From JAHFLQ01 sp964432465 (lineage in GTDB: Bacteria; Patescibacteriota; Minisyncoccia; UBA6257; WO2-44-18): a stretch of DNA of 16,720 bases. The number at the start of each line of letters is the position of its first letter. The stretch's first letter is position 1. Under the pieces are notes generated by a model. The model made no database searches. It worked only from the letters and a program-made list of their open reading frames with translations, and was not told the origin of the DNA. The DNA is taken from contig CAYSNI010000039.1 of the NCBI GenBank assembly GCA_964432465.1, forward strand, positions 1 through 16,720. The letters run 5' to 3'. Both the position numbers and the translations under genes were made by a program. Positions 1 to 6,664 of the stretch are shown piece after piece.

Positions 1-1517
1 AAGGTCGCATGTTCATTCGGGTCATCCATCAAAAGCAGAAGGGCGTTTCGCATGTACTGCTCAAACATCGGACCCATCGTCTCCGCGGTGAAAAGCCGGT
101 TAAAAATACTCTGCATCTCGTTAACGATAAAAGTTTTTTGCTCCGGCCGGTTCGGGTCGTATTCCAACATGTTCAAACCAAGTGGTTTCTCCAGATCGCC
201 CGGCTCAAAAACTACTACATCCTTGAATCTTTCTTCAGGAATATTGCCGAGAATTTCATCCACTAACTCACCATGCGGATCCACCACGGCTACTCCTTTA
301 CCAGCTTTAATATCAGAAATAACCATGTTTGAAAGCAGGGTAGATTTTCCAGTACCGGTCTGACCAACTGTGTAAACGTGCCGGCGGCGGTCATCTTCTG
401 TAATAAAAACTGATTTGTTCTCGCCTCGAAAAACACTCTCGCCAATCAGCGTGCCGGTAACCGGTAAAATAGTTGGCGGTGGGGCCTCGCGTGATTTAAG
501 CCACTTTAATTTTGGAACTTCCGTGCCGGTAGTTGGCAGATGCCAGATGCTGGCAAGCTCCTCCACGCCAAGAGTCATGCTCTGGGCAGAATCAAATTCC
601 CGAAAAATATATTGGAACACCAGCTTTTGAGGATTTTTCGGCTCGTTGACCTTAAATTCATTATGACTAGGAGCCGTAAACTGATTAAAGGAACCGGTCA
701 GATTATACAAAAGCTCCTCTGCCCGATAGGGCGACATCGCTGAGCTAACCAAACGGATATTCACTTCAAACATCGGCCTAGTAGATTTTTGGGCTATTAG
801 CTTCACCGCCTCATCATCAATAACTACCGGCTCGGGGGCTTCTCCCGGCTTAGGCTTTTTCGGTACAAAATGCTTGCCGGCTAATACGTCTGCCAGTTTA
901 GCACCGCGTTTAAGATCCATAAGTATTCGGCCAATATTTTTACTGGCTGAAGCCGGCGCCGGTCGCGCGACAATTTGCAACGATAAGCCTTCACCCGTCT
1001 GCTCCACTTTAGAAAAGTTATTTAAAATTGGCAGAAAAGTATCAATCCCGGCTTCGATATAATTTCGAATCGGTAACGCGTAATGATTTTTTTGTTTGAG
1101 AAAAGCCGCTCGGGAGGCACCCTGTGAGTTAAAAATTGTGTAATCTTCTGACGGCATTACCTGAGCGTCTGACCAAAGGCCCTGAATTTGCCGGGCGGTA
1201 AAATCTAAAGATGGCTCGGGAACGGCTAGGTAGAAAAAGATATCTTCGCCGACATTATGGACAGAAGTTTCCAGAGAAAAAGGAATTTTTAAATTGGAAA
1301 GTAGTCCGAATAGCTGAGCGGATAAACTGATCTCATCAAATGATTTTTTTGTATCAACAGCTGGTTTTTGAGGCAAGCGCACCGTGAGAAGTTTCAAAGT
1401 AAGTAGCCGGGCAAATTTTTTCTTGGCAACACCGATACCAACTAGCACTGCGCCCACAATCGAAACCACAAGCAATGGGATGCCGAAGGAAACTGCGAGC
1501 GCCGTGTAGTTAATCAT
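1..1517 (-). CDS. HerA/TraG-like conjugation-type ATPase, N-terminal part (runs off the window)
   Basis: The frame opens with ATG at 1515-1517 and stays open to the window edge, giving 505 residues; the C-terminus is missing. One hydrophobic segment (about residues 5-27) is followed by a basic KKK stop-transfer, so the protein is probably anchored in the membrane with its bulk in the cytoplasm. A long alpha/beta region precedes a Walker A loop, GQTGTGKST, at residues 385-393. About 25 residues later comes VVDPHGE, the DPHG signature of HerA/TraG/VirD4-type DNA-pumping ATPases. Proteins of this kind in CPR genomes are usually annotated as type IV secretion DNA-binding-domain (DUF87-like) proteins; a role in DNA or protein transport is inferred from the family. 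The start lies 10 bases after the upstream gene's stop, so the two are probably cotranscribed. Walker B and the arginine finger would lie outside the window. Confidence 0.85.
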   Translation of the reverse strand, partial: MINYTALAVSFGIPLLVVSIVGAVLVGIGVAKKKFARLLTLKLLTVRLPQKPAVDTKKSFDEISLSAQLFGLLSNLKIPFSLETSVHNVGEDIFFYLAVPEPSLDFTARQIQGLWSDAQVMPSEDYTIFNSQGASRAAFLKQKNHYALPIRNYIEAGIDTFLPILNNFSKVEQTGEGLSLQIVARPAPASASKNIGRILMDLKRGAKLADVLAGKHFVPKKPKPGEAPEPVVIDDEAVKLIAQKSTRPMFEVNIRLVSSAMSPYRAEELLYNLTGSFNQFTAPSHNEFKVNEPKNPQKLVFQYIFREFDSAQSMTLGVEELASIWHLPTTGTEVPKLKWLKSREAPPPTILPVTGTLIGESVFRGENKSVFITEDDRRRHVYTVGQTGTGKSTLLSNMVISDIKAGKGVAVVDPHGELVDEILGNIPEERFKDVVVFEPGDLEKPLGLNMLEYDPNRPEQKTFIVNEMQSIFNRLFTAETMGPMFEQYMRNALLLLMDDPNEHAT

Positions 1518-1527
1518 TGATCGCTAA

Positions 1528-1902
1528 TTACGTCTTCAATAGACCTCTGGATTTCAGCTCGGTATAAAGTTTATCCGTGAGCGCGTCATGAAAAGCATCA
1601 ACTTCAATCGGACTCAATCTCCTTGCCTCGTCAGCTGCGCGTTTTAGGCCGTGATGCAGAGTAAGGTCCAAAAGCTTTTCTATCTTTAACTTCATCTCCG
1701 GAGATTCTTTCGTCAGATAATTCGGCAATACCGCGGACCCGGACTGGGCTGGAGTATTCGGCGCAACCGAAACTGGCACCCGCTCCTGAATAATAGTCTT
1801 AACTGCTTCCTTACCCTTTTCAGAAAGTCCCCGTTCTTTTATTTCTAAAGAAAGATTAGTGATCTCCTGCTCTAATGCTGAATGTTCAAAAATTTTATCC
1901 AT
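1528..1902 (-). CDS. small helical protein of unknown function upstream of the ATPase
   Basis: This gene encodes 124 residues from ATG 1902. A longer frame can be opened at TTG 1947, but an extended -10 box (TGGTATAAT) lies inside that extension, so the extension would sit upstream of the transcript. The protein has no signal peptide or membrane segment. It has an N-terminal charged helical stretch (residues 1-45), a Pro/Ser/Ala-rich linker (about 46-62) and a C-terminal helical part ending DAFHDALTDKLYTELKSRGLL. I recall similar C-termini (FHD-L-DKLY) in unnamed CPR proteins next to this type of ATPase; no function is known to me. Position and spacing suggest an accessory protein of the ATPase in the same operon, which is inference only. 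Confidence 0.7.
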   Translation of the reverse strand: MDKIFEHSALEQEITNLSLEIKERGLSEKGKEAVKTIIQERVPVSVAPNTPAQSGSAVLPNYLTKESPEMKLKIEKLLDLTLHHGLKRAADEARRLSPIEVDAFHDALTDKLYTELKSRGLLKT

Positions 1903-1917
1903 AAACTGGTTATGGTA

Positions 1918-1947
1918 ATTATACCAGGTAAGTAGAAACTCGACCAA
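1918..1947 (-). promoter_or_regulatory. extended -10 promoter for the 1902 to <1 operon
   Basis: On the minus strand TATAAT occupies 1923-1918, preceded by TGG (extended -10). A weak -35, TTGGTC (1947-1942), lies 18 bases upstream. A start about seven bases after the -10 box leaves an untranslated leader of only about 8 bases before ATG 1902, with no Shine-Dalgarno. Confidence 0.6.
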
Positions 1948-1991
1948 AGAAAGTGTGCATAGTCGAGTTTCACTTCCTGGCCTGCCAAATG

Positions 1992-2020
1992 TTGCCTCGT
2001 TCAGAAAATTTTGATATACT
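1992..2020 (+). promoter_or_regulatory. sigma70-type promoter of the four-helix membrane protein gene
   Basis: TTGCCT (1992-1997) and TATACT (2015-2020) are separated by 17 bases. TGA directly before the -10 gives an extended -10. The predicted leader is about 30 bases and carries GGAGG at 2050-2054. Confidence 0.65.
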
Positions 2021-2059
2021 CTCTTTCAGTTCTCATTTGTCTTGATATTGGAGGCTTTT

Positions 2060-2461
2060 ATGGAAGAGCACTTGGCTTGGCAGTTGCTGTTTACTCGGTG
2101 GGTCATCCTGTTCGTAGTTGCCTTTATAATCGGCATTTTCACTAACGGCGTTACGACACTGATTGCTAAAAACAAAGAACCGTATAAGGGCGTCTGGCTT
2201 TGGCCGATAGTTTTTATCGCATTGTCGGGCGTACATGTAGGCGGCTTCCTTTACCGGCACAGCTTGCCTCACTGGGTACTTTCAACTAGTGCCGGTCTTC
2301 TAGTGTCGCTTGGCTCTACTCTACTAATTCGCTGGATCTTTGATCTGGTGGCGGTGAAGGCGAACGTCATCGCGGCGATTCTCTCTTGTATCACCTTCGC
2401 GATTGTAGCCAATTTTACCCAAGCCGAGGAGATGCTTATCAGCTGGTTCAAGGCTTTCTAA
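2060..2461 (+). CDS. small polytopic membrane protein, function unknown
   Basis: ATG 2060 is chosen over the in-frame TTG at 2042 because GGAGG sits five bases before it, giving 133 residues. Four hydrophobic segments are visible, at about residues 12-33, 47-64, 76-95 and 103-121, so this is an integral membrane protein. Short hydrophilic loops include KNKEPYKG and YRHSLPHW. I recognise no catalytic motif or named family. It is a single-gene transcription unit with its own promoter and a terminator shared with the converging ychF. It could be a small transporter subunit or an envelope-stress protein, but nothing in the sequence decides this. Confidence 0.75.
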   Translation: MEEHLAWQLLFTRWVILFVVAFIIGIFTNGVTTLIAKNKEPYKGVWLWPIVFIALSGVHVGGFLYRHSLPHWVLSTSAGLLVSLGSTLLIRWIFDLVAVKANVIAAILSCITFAIVANFTQAEEMLISWFKAF

Positions 2462-2486
2462 TAGCTCGGCACTACCCAGCACAAAC

Positions 2487-2513
2487 AAAACCGCTCTAAC
2501 CAGCGGTTTTTTT
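2487..2513. terminator. bidirectional intrinsic terminator between the membrane protein gene and ychF
   Basis: AACCGCT (2489-2495), a six-base loop and AGCGGTT (2502-2508) form a seven-base-pair stem. It is followed by a T-run on the plus strand (2507-2513) and by TTTTGTTTG on the minus strand, so it can end both converging transcripts. Confidence 0.85.
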
Positions 2514-2559
2514 ATTTACCATAAGAACAAAGCGGAGGATAACTACTTTTTCGGAGCCT

Positions 2560-3588
2560 CTATCCGTGTCTTATCTCCATAACATCGCCATCCTGCGCGA
2601 TATAATCCTTGCCTTCCAAGCGAAGCCAGCCCTTTTGTTTAGCACCCGCCCAAGAGCCCGCTTCCAATAATTTCTGCCAGTTCACCACTTCCGCGCGGAT
2701 GAATTTCTTTTCAAAATCGGTATGAATCGCTCCCGCCGCTTGCGGAGCTTTAAATCCCCTCTTAATCGTCCAAGCGCGCGTCTCGTCTTCGCCGGTAGTA
2801 AAGAAACTGATTAAATTTAAAATCTCATAGGCTTTTGTCACCAACTCCGGCACATTTTCTACCGTTGCTAAATCCGCGACCACATAGTTAGCTCCTGAAT
2901 CAGTAATTTTCTTTTTCAATTCTTCAGAAACATCACTCGGCTTGCCGTTTAAAAGATAGACCTGCTTCTTGCTCATTAGAAGATTCATTTCCCGTATTCT
3001 AATGTTCTCAAGAACATTAGAATAGACCGAACTGTTGATTGGCTTGCCGGTTTCCAAGACCGGGCGCAGAACTTTCAACCCTTCTAGCGCTTTCACCGCA
3101 TCCTTTGCGAGCGCTTGCCCTGAGCTTGCCGAACGGGCCTCCCCTTCCAGCTTCTTCATGGCCTTATCCACGCTGTCCAAATCCTTCAGCGCGAGCTCCG
3201 TATTAATAATGTCCATGTCGCGGATCGGATCCACGGAGTTCTCCACGTGAATGATCTCCTCGCTTTGAAAAACTCGGAGCGCCATCACCATCGCGTCCGT
3301 CTCTTTGATATGAGTCAAAAACTGATTCCCCAAGCCCTCACCTTTGTTGGCTCCTTTTACTAAACCGGCGATATCATAAAATTCCACAATCGCGGGTACG
3401 ATCTTTTTCGACTTGGACATGGCGGCGAGCTTATCCAGCCGCTCATCGGGCACGCTCACCACCCCCACATTCGGATCGATAGTCGCGAAAGGATAGTTCG
3501 CGATGTTTACATCGTTTTTTGTGAGAATTTTAAACAGCGTGGACTTCCCCACGTTCGGTAGCCCAACTATCCCGATTGAAAGTTTCAT
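2560..3588 (-). CDS. ychF: redox-regulated ATPase/GTPase YchF (OLA1 family)
   Basis: The product is 342 residues, slightly shorter than E. coli YchF (363). YchF is an Obg-type P-loop NTPase that prefers ATP and associates with ribosomes. The G1 loop GLPNVGKST is at residues 9-17, G3 is seen as DIAGLVKGANKGEGLGN, and the C-terminal TGS domain has the family block WTIKRGFKAPQAAGAIHTDF and ends with DGDVM. The nucleotide-specificity position usually read as N-V-D/N-E is here L-L-N-G-K-P. The helical region contains a palindromic sequence (3117-3138) that appears to add a few residues. The annotated start ATG 3588 has no Shine-Dalgarno and lies in one arm of an inverted repeat (see the element at 3584-3703). 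A terminator shared with the converging gene follows. Confidence 0.96.
   Translation of the reverse strand: MKLSIGIVGLPNVGKSTLFKILTKNDVNIANYPFATIDPNVGVVSVPDERLDKLAAMSKSKKIVPAIVEFYDIAGLVKGANKGEGLGNQFLTHIKETDAMVMALRVFQSEEIIHVENSVDPIRDMDIINTELALKDLDSVDKAMKKLEGEARSASSGQALAKDAVKALEGLKVLRPVLETGKPINSSVYSNVLENIRIREMNLLMSKKQVYLLNGKPSDVSEELKKKITDSGANYVVADLATVENVPELVTKAYEILNLISFFTTGEDETRAWTIKRGFKAPQAAGAIHTDFEKKFIRAEVVNWQKLLEAGSWAGAKQKGWLRLEGKDYIAQDGDVMEIRHG
3117..3138. repeat. REP-like palindrome embedded in ychF
   Basis: GCCC (3117-3120) and GGGC (3135-3138) bracket TGAGCTTGCCGAAC. The unit closely resembles the widespread bacterial palindromic repeat with core CCCTGAGC-TTGTCGAAGGG. It lies in frame inside ychF and encodes part of ARSASSGQALA, in the variable helical domain. 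Origin as an inserted repeat is inference. Confidence 0.5.
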
Positions 3589-3703
3589 CCCGTTAGAAGT
3601 GGAACCGATTCTGCGACGTAAAGTTTATAATCATTGTTTCTATTTTAGATATCCCATGTAGTAGAGACGGCCGAGTTGGGCAGCCACTTCTAACGGGATT
3701 CAT
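3584..3703. mobile_element. miniature inverted-repeat element inserted at the ychF start codon
   Basis: CCCGTTAGAAGTGG (3589-3602) and its exact reverse complement (3684-3697) bound an 81-base AT-richer centre; counting AT on each side the arms match over 16 bases. TTCAT occurs directly outside both ends (3584-3588 and 3699-3703), as expected for a target duplication of about 4-5 bp, although part of it could belong to the arms. No transposase is encoded, so this would be a non-autonomous, MITE-like unit. Removing the element and one duplication joins ychF's ATGAAA to TATAATCAACCCA, a leaderless arrangement. The alternative reading is a native leader hairpin that hides the ychF start. Confidence 0.6.
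3593..3703 (-). CDS. 36-codon upstream reading frame in the ychF leader
   Basis: ATG at 3703 lies seven bases after the TATAAT at 3716-3711. The frame runs through the inverted-repeat element to TAA at 3595-3593, and the ychF ATG follows after four bases. No Shine-Dalgarno precedes it, so translation would have to be leaderless. It begins MNPVRSG and ends QNRFHF, with no recognisable domain. It may simply be the old ychF start reading into the inserted element. Ribosomes translating it would open the hairpin and could reinitiate at ychF. Confidence 0.35.
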   Translation of the reverse strand: MNPVRSGCPTRPSLLHGISKIETMIINFTSQNRFHF

Positions 3704-3710
3704 TGGGTTG

Positions 3711-3739
3711 ATTATAGCGAAAACCGAGCTAAATAAAAA
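3711..3739 (-). promoter_or_regulatory. ychF promoter
   Basis: A perfect TATAAT occupies 3716-3711 on the minus strand. A poor -35, TTTTTA (3739-3734), is 17 bases upstream and falls in the T-run of the preceding terminator. The predicted transcription start (about 3704) is immediately before the upstream ATG at 3703. Confidence 0.6.
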
Positions 3740-3757
3740 GCGCCCTAGCCAGGGCGC
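3731..3757 (-). terminator. intrinsic terminator of the 40-aa membrane peptide gene
   Basis: GCGCCCT (3740-3746) and AGGGCGC (3751-3757) form a GC-rich seven-base-pair stem with a four-base loop. On the minus strand it is followed by TTTTTATTT. It ends the small upstream gene just before the ychF promoter. Confidence 0.85.
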
Positions 3758-3761
3758 AATT

Positions 3762-3884
3762 TTAGAAATGTTCTGAAACGTTCTGCGCGATAAAATGAAA
3801 CAGAATCAATAGTGATGCCACAGCCGTAAACAATACAAGCGTAAACACAATCAGTAGAAATCCTCGTGATCGGAAAAAGCTCAT
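3762..3884 (-). CDS. 40-residue single-pass membrane peptide
   Basis: This short gene has ATG at 3884, a strong GGAGGT five bases upstream (3894-3889), TAA at 3764-3762 and a textbook terminator five bases beyond. The product begins MSFFRSRGF, has one hydrophobic helix (about residues 9-32) and ends FIAQNVSEHF. The positive N-terminus predicts an N-in, C-out orientation. No family is recognised. The tight fit of RBS, frame and terminator is the main argument that it is real. A membrane-associated regulator or subunit, or a toxin-like peptide, are possibilities the sequence cannot separate. It diverges from the AAA-CYTH gene with an intergenic gap of about 78 bases. Confidence 0.7.
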   Translation of the reverse strand: MSFFRSRGFLLIVFTLVLFTAVASLLILFHFIAQNVSEHF

Positions 3885-3906
3885 GGTTACCTCCGTCTAC
3901 CGCTTG

Positions 3907-3935
3907 ATAATACAGGACTTTTCCTATTAACTAAA
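3907..3935 (-). promoter_or_regulatory. possible promoter of the 40-aa peptide gene
   Basis: TATTAT at 3912-3907 has a weak TTTAGT (3935-3930) 17 bases upstream. The same short divergent region must also hold the plus-strand promoter of the gene at 3963, where TTGATA (3904-3909) is the best -35-like word. Both assignments are tentative. Confidence 0.3.
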
Positions 3936-3962
3936 GGCAGTTCGTTAAAGAAAGTAGGATCT

Positions 3963-5090
3963 GTGAGCAGTGGAAAAACAATCGTCCAGATCGCCCTCTC
4001 CGGCGGACCATGCAGTGGAAAAAGCAGCGCGGAGCCGGTCATTAAAAAAGCTCTGGAAAGTCTGGGCTGGGGCGTAATCTTCATCCGGGAAGCCGCGACA
4101 AAGATCATCCGGCAGTACGGCGTAAATCCGCCGAATCTGCCGAGAAATCAGTACCTGGCTTTTCAGGAAGCAATCTTCCGGGATCAGATCCTGGCAGAAA
4201 CAAACGCACGCGAATTCGCTCCCAAGATCAAAGGAAAAGAAAAGATACTGATTATCTGCGATCGCGGCCGACCGGAAGTTGGCGCTTACATGAAGCCCGA
4301 TGATTTTACCGAACTTCTTTCCAAGTACCGCACCGATCGAGTGACGATCCGCGAAGGTACTTACGCCGGCGCGATTCATCTGGTCACGCTCGCCGATGGT
4401 TTTCCGGAGCTATACCTAAAACAGAAGGACAACAACGACGTTCGCTTTGAAAACACTCCGTCGAAAGCGCTTGAGGCTGATTGGCGTTCGATGATGTCCT
4501 GGCTCGGCCATCCGCATTTCCGCATGATTGATAATTCAACGGATTTCGATGGCAAGATGAGCCGACTGGTTACTCAAGTGAAGCGGATGCTCGGCATCCC
4601 AAAAAGCATTGAGACGGAGCGTAAGTTTCTTCTCGCGAATCCGCCCAGCGCGGCGACCCTGTTTGAAAACGCCATTTCAATCAGAGTCCGACAGACTTAT
4701 CTCGACGATGACGCCCACACTCGCATTCGCCTACGCACCCAAGATGGCGAAGGAATCATCTACTACAAAACTCAGAAGATCCCGAAATCGGAGATGTCCT
4801 CCATTGAACACGAACACCAGATCAACGAAATGGAGTATCTGGAACTTCTTGATAAGGCCGATCAGGACCTTGAAGAAATTCGGAAGGTCCGCCACCACTT
4901 CGTCTACAAAAATCAGCACTTCGAACTTGATGAGTTCGTTGCTCCGAAGCGACTGAAAGGACTCTGGTTACTAGAAATTGAACTCACGACAGAGCAGGAT
5001 CCGGTGGAACTGCCTCCGTGGCTCGGACCGGTGACGGAAGTTACCTCGGATAAGCATTATAAAAATAGAAAACTCGCCAAACGACCCTAG
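3963..5090 (+). CDS. Ttd14-like P-loop NTPase (AAA_28) fused to a CYTH/triphosphate-tunnel domain
   Basis: The product is 375 residues from GTG 3963, with AGGAT three to four bases before it. The first half is a NadR-kinase/AAA_28-like P-loop domain with Walker A GGPCSGKSS at about residues 14-22, and a strand ILIICDRGRPE that probably carries the Walker B/lid acidic residues. The second half opens with ETERK at residues 217-221, the ExExK signature of CYTH (triphosphate tunnel metalloenzyme) domains. It continues with RVRQTY, RIRLR, YYKTQ, FELDEF and LLEIEL, the alternating charged strands lining the tunnel. The same order occurs in eukaryotic TTD14, a GTP- and phosphoinositide-binding protein. 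The substrate here is unknown; a nucleotide kinase linked to polyphosphate or triphosphate hydrolysis is plausible. It is a single-gene unit. Confidence 0.85.
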   Translation: MSSGKTIVQIALSGGPCSGKSSAEPVIKKALESLGWGVIFIREAATKIIRQYGVNPPNLPRNQYLAFQEAIFRDQILAETNAREFAPKIKGKEKILIICDRGRPEVGAYMKPDDFTELLSKYRTDRVTIREGTYAGAIHLVTLADGFPELYLKQKDNNDVRFENTPSKALEADWRSMMSWLGHPHFRMIDNSTDFDGKMSRLVTQVKRMLGIPKSIETERKFLLANPPSAATLFENAISIRVRQTYLDDDAHTRIRLRTQDGEGIIYYKTQKIPKSEMSSIEHEHQINEMEYLELLDKADQDLEEIRKVRHHFVYKNQHFELDEFVAPKRLKGLWLLEIELTTEQDPVELPPWLGPVTEVTSDKHYKNRKLAKRP

Positions 5091-5107
5091 ACAAAGGGTC
5101 GTTTTTT
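5081..5107 (+). terminator. terminator of the AAA-CYTH gene
   Basis: ACGACCC (5081-5087) and GGGTCGT (5096-5102) pair, followed by six T's. The TAG stop codon (5088-5090) is in the loop, so the hairpin overlaps the end of the gene. Confidence 0.9.
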
Positions 5108-5128
5108 ATGTACTATAACCTCGGTTCG

Positions 5129-5158
5129 TTTACAGTGACGCATTGGAACTGTTAATAA
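5129..5158 (+). promoter_or_regulatory. thiolase promoter
   Basis: TTTACA (5129-5134) is followed after 17-18 bases by TTAATAA (5152-5158), with TG just upstream giving an extended -10 (TGTTAATAA). If this is right, the untranslated leader is short and carries GGGAGGA. Confidence 0.5.
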
Positions 5159-5174
5159 ATTTTGGGAGGAAAGC

Positions 5175-6473
5175 ATGTCGGAACTGAAGCGCGCGGTTTT
5201 GGTGGACGGTTTGAGAACGCCTTTTTTGAATGCGGCAAAATCCATTCCCGGGCTGACGGCTTTAAGACTTGGCACGGTACCCGTGAACGGTCTCCTCACA
5301 AAGTATTATCACATGCGGGACGCGATTGATTCCGTAGTCGGCGCCAATGTCGGCAACCAGCTGTTGCCCCCGGACGGCTCAAATATCACCCGAATCATCG
5401 CAATGGAAGCCGGCATTCCAAAGGAAGTTGACGCCCGGACGATCAATATCAACTGCGGCAGTGGTCTTGAAGCCATAATAGATGCCACAATGCGGATCGA
5501 AGTCGGCCTCGCCCGGTGCGTACTGGTAAGCGCGGTCGAAGTGATGTCTGACTACACGGCCGTCTACAAGCGTCGTGAGCGCCAGCGGTTCGCGGACCTC
5601 AACGCCCTAGCGCGTTCCAAGACGCCGATGTGGCGTAAAGGAGTGCCTCTCGCGATCAAGGCCCTGCGAACATCACGGATGGAACACGACCCCCAGTGGT
5701 TAATCCAGAGCGGGCTCACCGATCCGATGTGCGGACTCGGCATGGACAAGATTGCTGATAATCTGGCGAAACAATTCAACATCTCCCGCAAGGAGTGCGA
5801 CCTGTTCGCTCTGCAGTCACAGCAGAAAGCGGCCGCGGCTCAGAAGTCCGGTCGGCTTAGTAAAGAGGTAATCCCGGTTGAGTTAGAAAGAGAAGGTCGG
5901 TCAGAGAAATTTGATAACGGCGTCCGGGCTGGTCAGACAGTTGAACTACTGGCAAAACTCCGTCCGCTCAACGTAGACGGGACAACTACGCCGGGCAACT
6001 CTTCACAGATCAGTGACGGCGCTGTCGCTTTGATTGTGGCAGATGAGGAATTTGCTCATCAGCAAGGTTGGCCTTGCCTGGCTCGTGTCCGCTCGGAGTA
6101 TTCTGCCGTAGCCGGATGCGCTCCGTCGGAAATGGGGCTTGGGCCAGTCGCGGCGATCAAAAAGCTGTTCCGGAATTTACCTCGCTGGACCTTTGATAAT
6201 CTTGATCTGATCGAAACCAATGAAGCATTCGCTTCGGTGGTACTCGCGCAAAGCCGCGTACTTGGAAATCTGGTTGGTTTTGGCGAATTCCCATGGGAGC
6301 GCACCAACATCAACGGCGGCGCGATCGCTCTCGGCCATCCGGTCGGAGCAAGCGGCGCGCGCTTGGCCTTGACCGCGGCCATGGAACTTCAAGAACAGAA
6401 ACTAGATATCGCCCTTGTGACTGCTTGCATCGGCGGCGGCCAGGGCATCGCGGCTATTCTCGAGCGTCCCTAG
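5175..6473 (+). CDS. thiolase (acetyl-CoA acyltransferase, beta-oxidation type)
   Basis: The product is 432 residues, close to the length of FadI-type thiolases (about 436). Thiolases cleave 3-ketoacyl-CoA with CoA to acetyl-CoA and a shortened acyl-CoA; the biosynthetic direction is also possible. The nucleophile is C94 in NINCGSG, the oxyanion and substrate motif NEAFA is at 349-353, the catalytic histidine is H388 in GGAIALGHPVGASGAR, and the second cysteine is C418 in CIGGGQG. All catalytic positions are therefore present. ATG 5175 follows GGGAGGA (5164-5170) at four bases. Its neighbours are a FadB/FadJ-like fusion and an acyl-CoA dehydrogenase on the same strand, supporting a degradative role. 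It has its own promoter and terminator. Chain-length preference cannot be read from the sequence. Confidence 0.93.
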   Translation: MSELKRAVLVDGLRTPFLNAAKSIPGLTALRLGTVPVNGLLTKYYHMRDAIDSVVGANVGNQLLPPDGSNITRIIAMEAGIPKEVDARTININCGSGLEAIIDATMRIEVGLARCVLVSAVEVMSDYTAVYKRRERQRFADLNALARSKTPMWRKGVPLAIKALRTSRMEHDPQWLIQSGLTDPMCGLGMDKIADNLAKQFNISRKECDLFALQSQQKAAAAQKSGRLSKEVIPVELEREGRSEKFDNGVRAGQTVELLAKLRPLNVDGTTTPGNSSQISDGAVALIVADEEFAHQQGWPCLARVRSEYSAVAGCAPSEMGLGPVAAIKKLFRNLPRWTFDNLDLIETNEAFASVVLAQSRVLGNLVGFGEFPWERTNINGGAIALGHPVGASGARLALTAAMELQEQKLDIALVTACIGGGQGIAAILERP

Positions 6474-6484
6474 TCTAAAAGCAC

Positions 6485-6517
6485 CCCCTGCTATGACCTG
6501 TCATAGCAGGGGTTTTT
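6485..6517 (+). terminator. strong thiolase terminator
   Basis: A perfect 12-base-pair stem (6485-6496 with 6501-6512) and a four-base loop are followed by TTTTTATTTTTT. It is one of the strongest hairpins in the window. Confidence 0.95.
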
Positions 6518-6664
6518 ATTTTTTGGCCGAACGAACCAAGAACATAGTGCGAGTATTCATGCGTTATTTTAATAAAGCCCATATAAGCACTAGTTCAGTC
6601 TGAAAAATACGGATACCATCCACAACTTCTCCATCTTTATGTACAAACTTCAGTAGCGAATAGA
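6518..6664. other. intergenic stretch without a supported gene
   Basis: With the flanking terminator, hairpin and promoter this makes up the 305-base gap between the thiolase and the 135-aa protein gene. No reading frame with a convincing start and RBS is present. A minus-strand frame ending with TAA at 6566-6564 reads plausibly for about 35 codons (containing KFVHKDGEVVDGIRIF), but it has no ATG and enters the hairpin at 6665-6708. It could be a gene remnant or chance. Confidence 0.5.

Noticed and set aside
1903..1947. TTG start at 1947 for the 124-aa protein
   Set aside because: The extended -10 promoter lies within this segment, so it would not be transcribed as coding sequence.
3589..3720. 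Possible structured RNA gene or tRNA in the ychF leader
   Set aside because: No tRNA T-arm or anticodon-arm pattern is found. The single long inverted repeat with flanking duplications fits a miniature element better.
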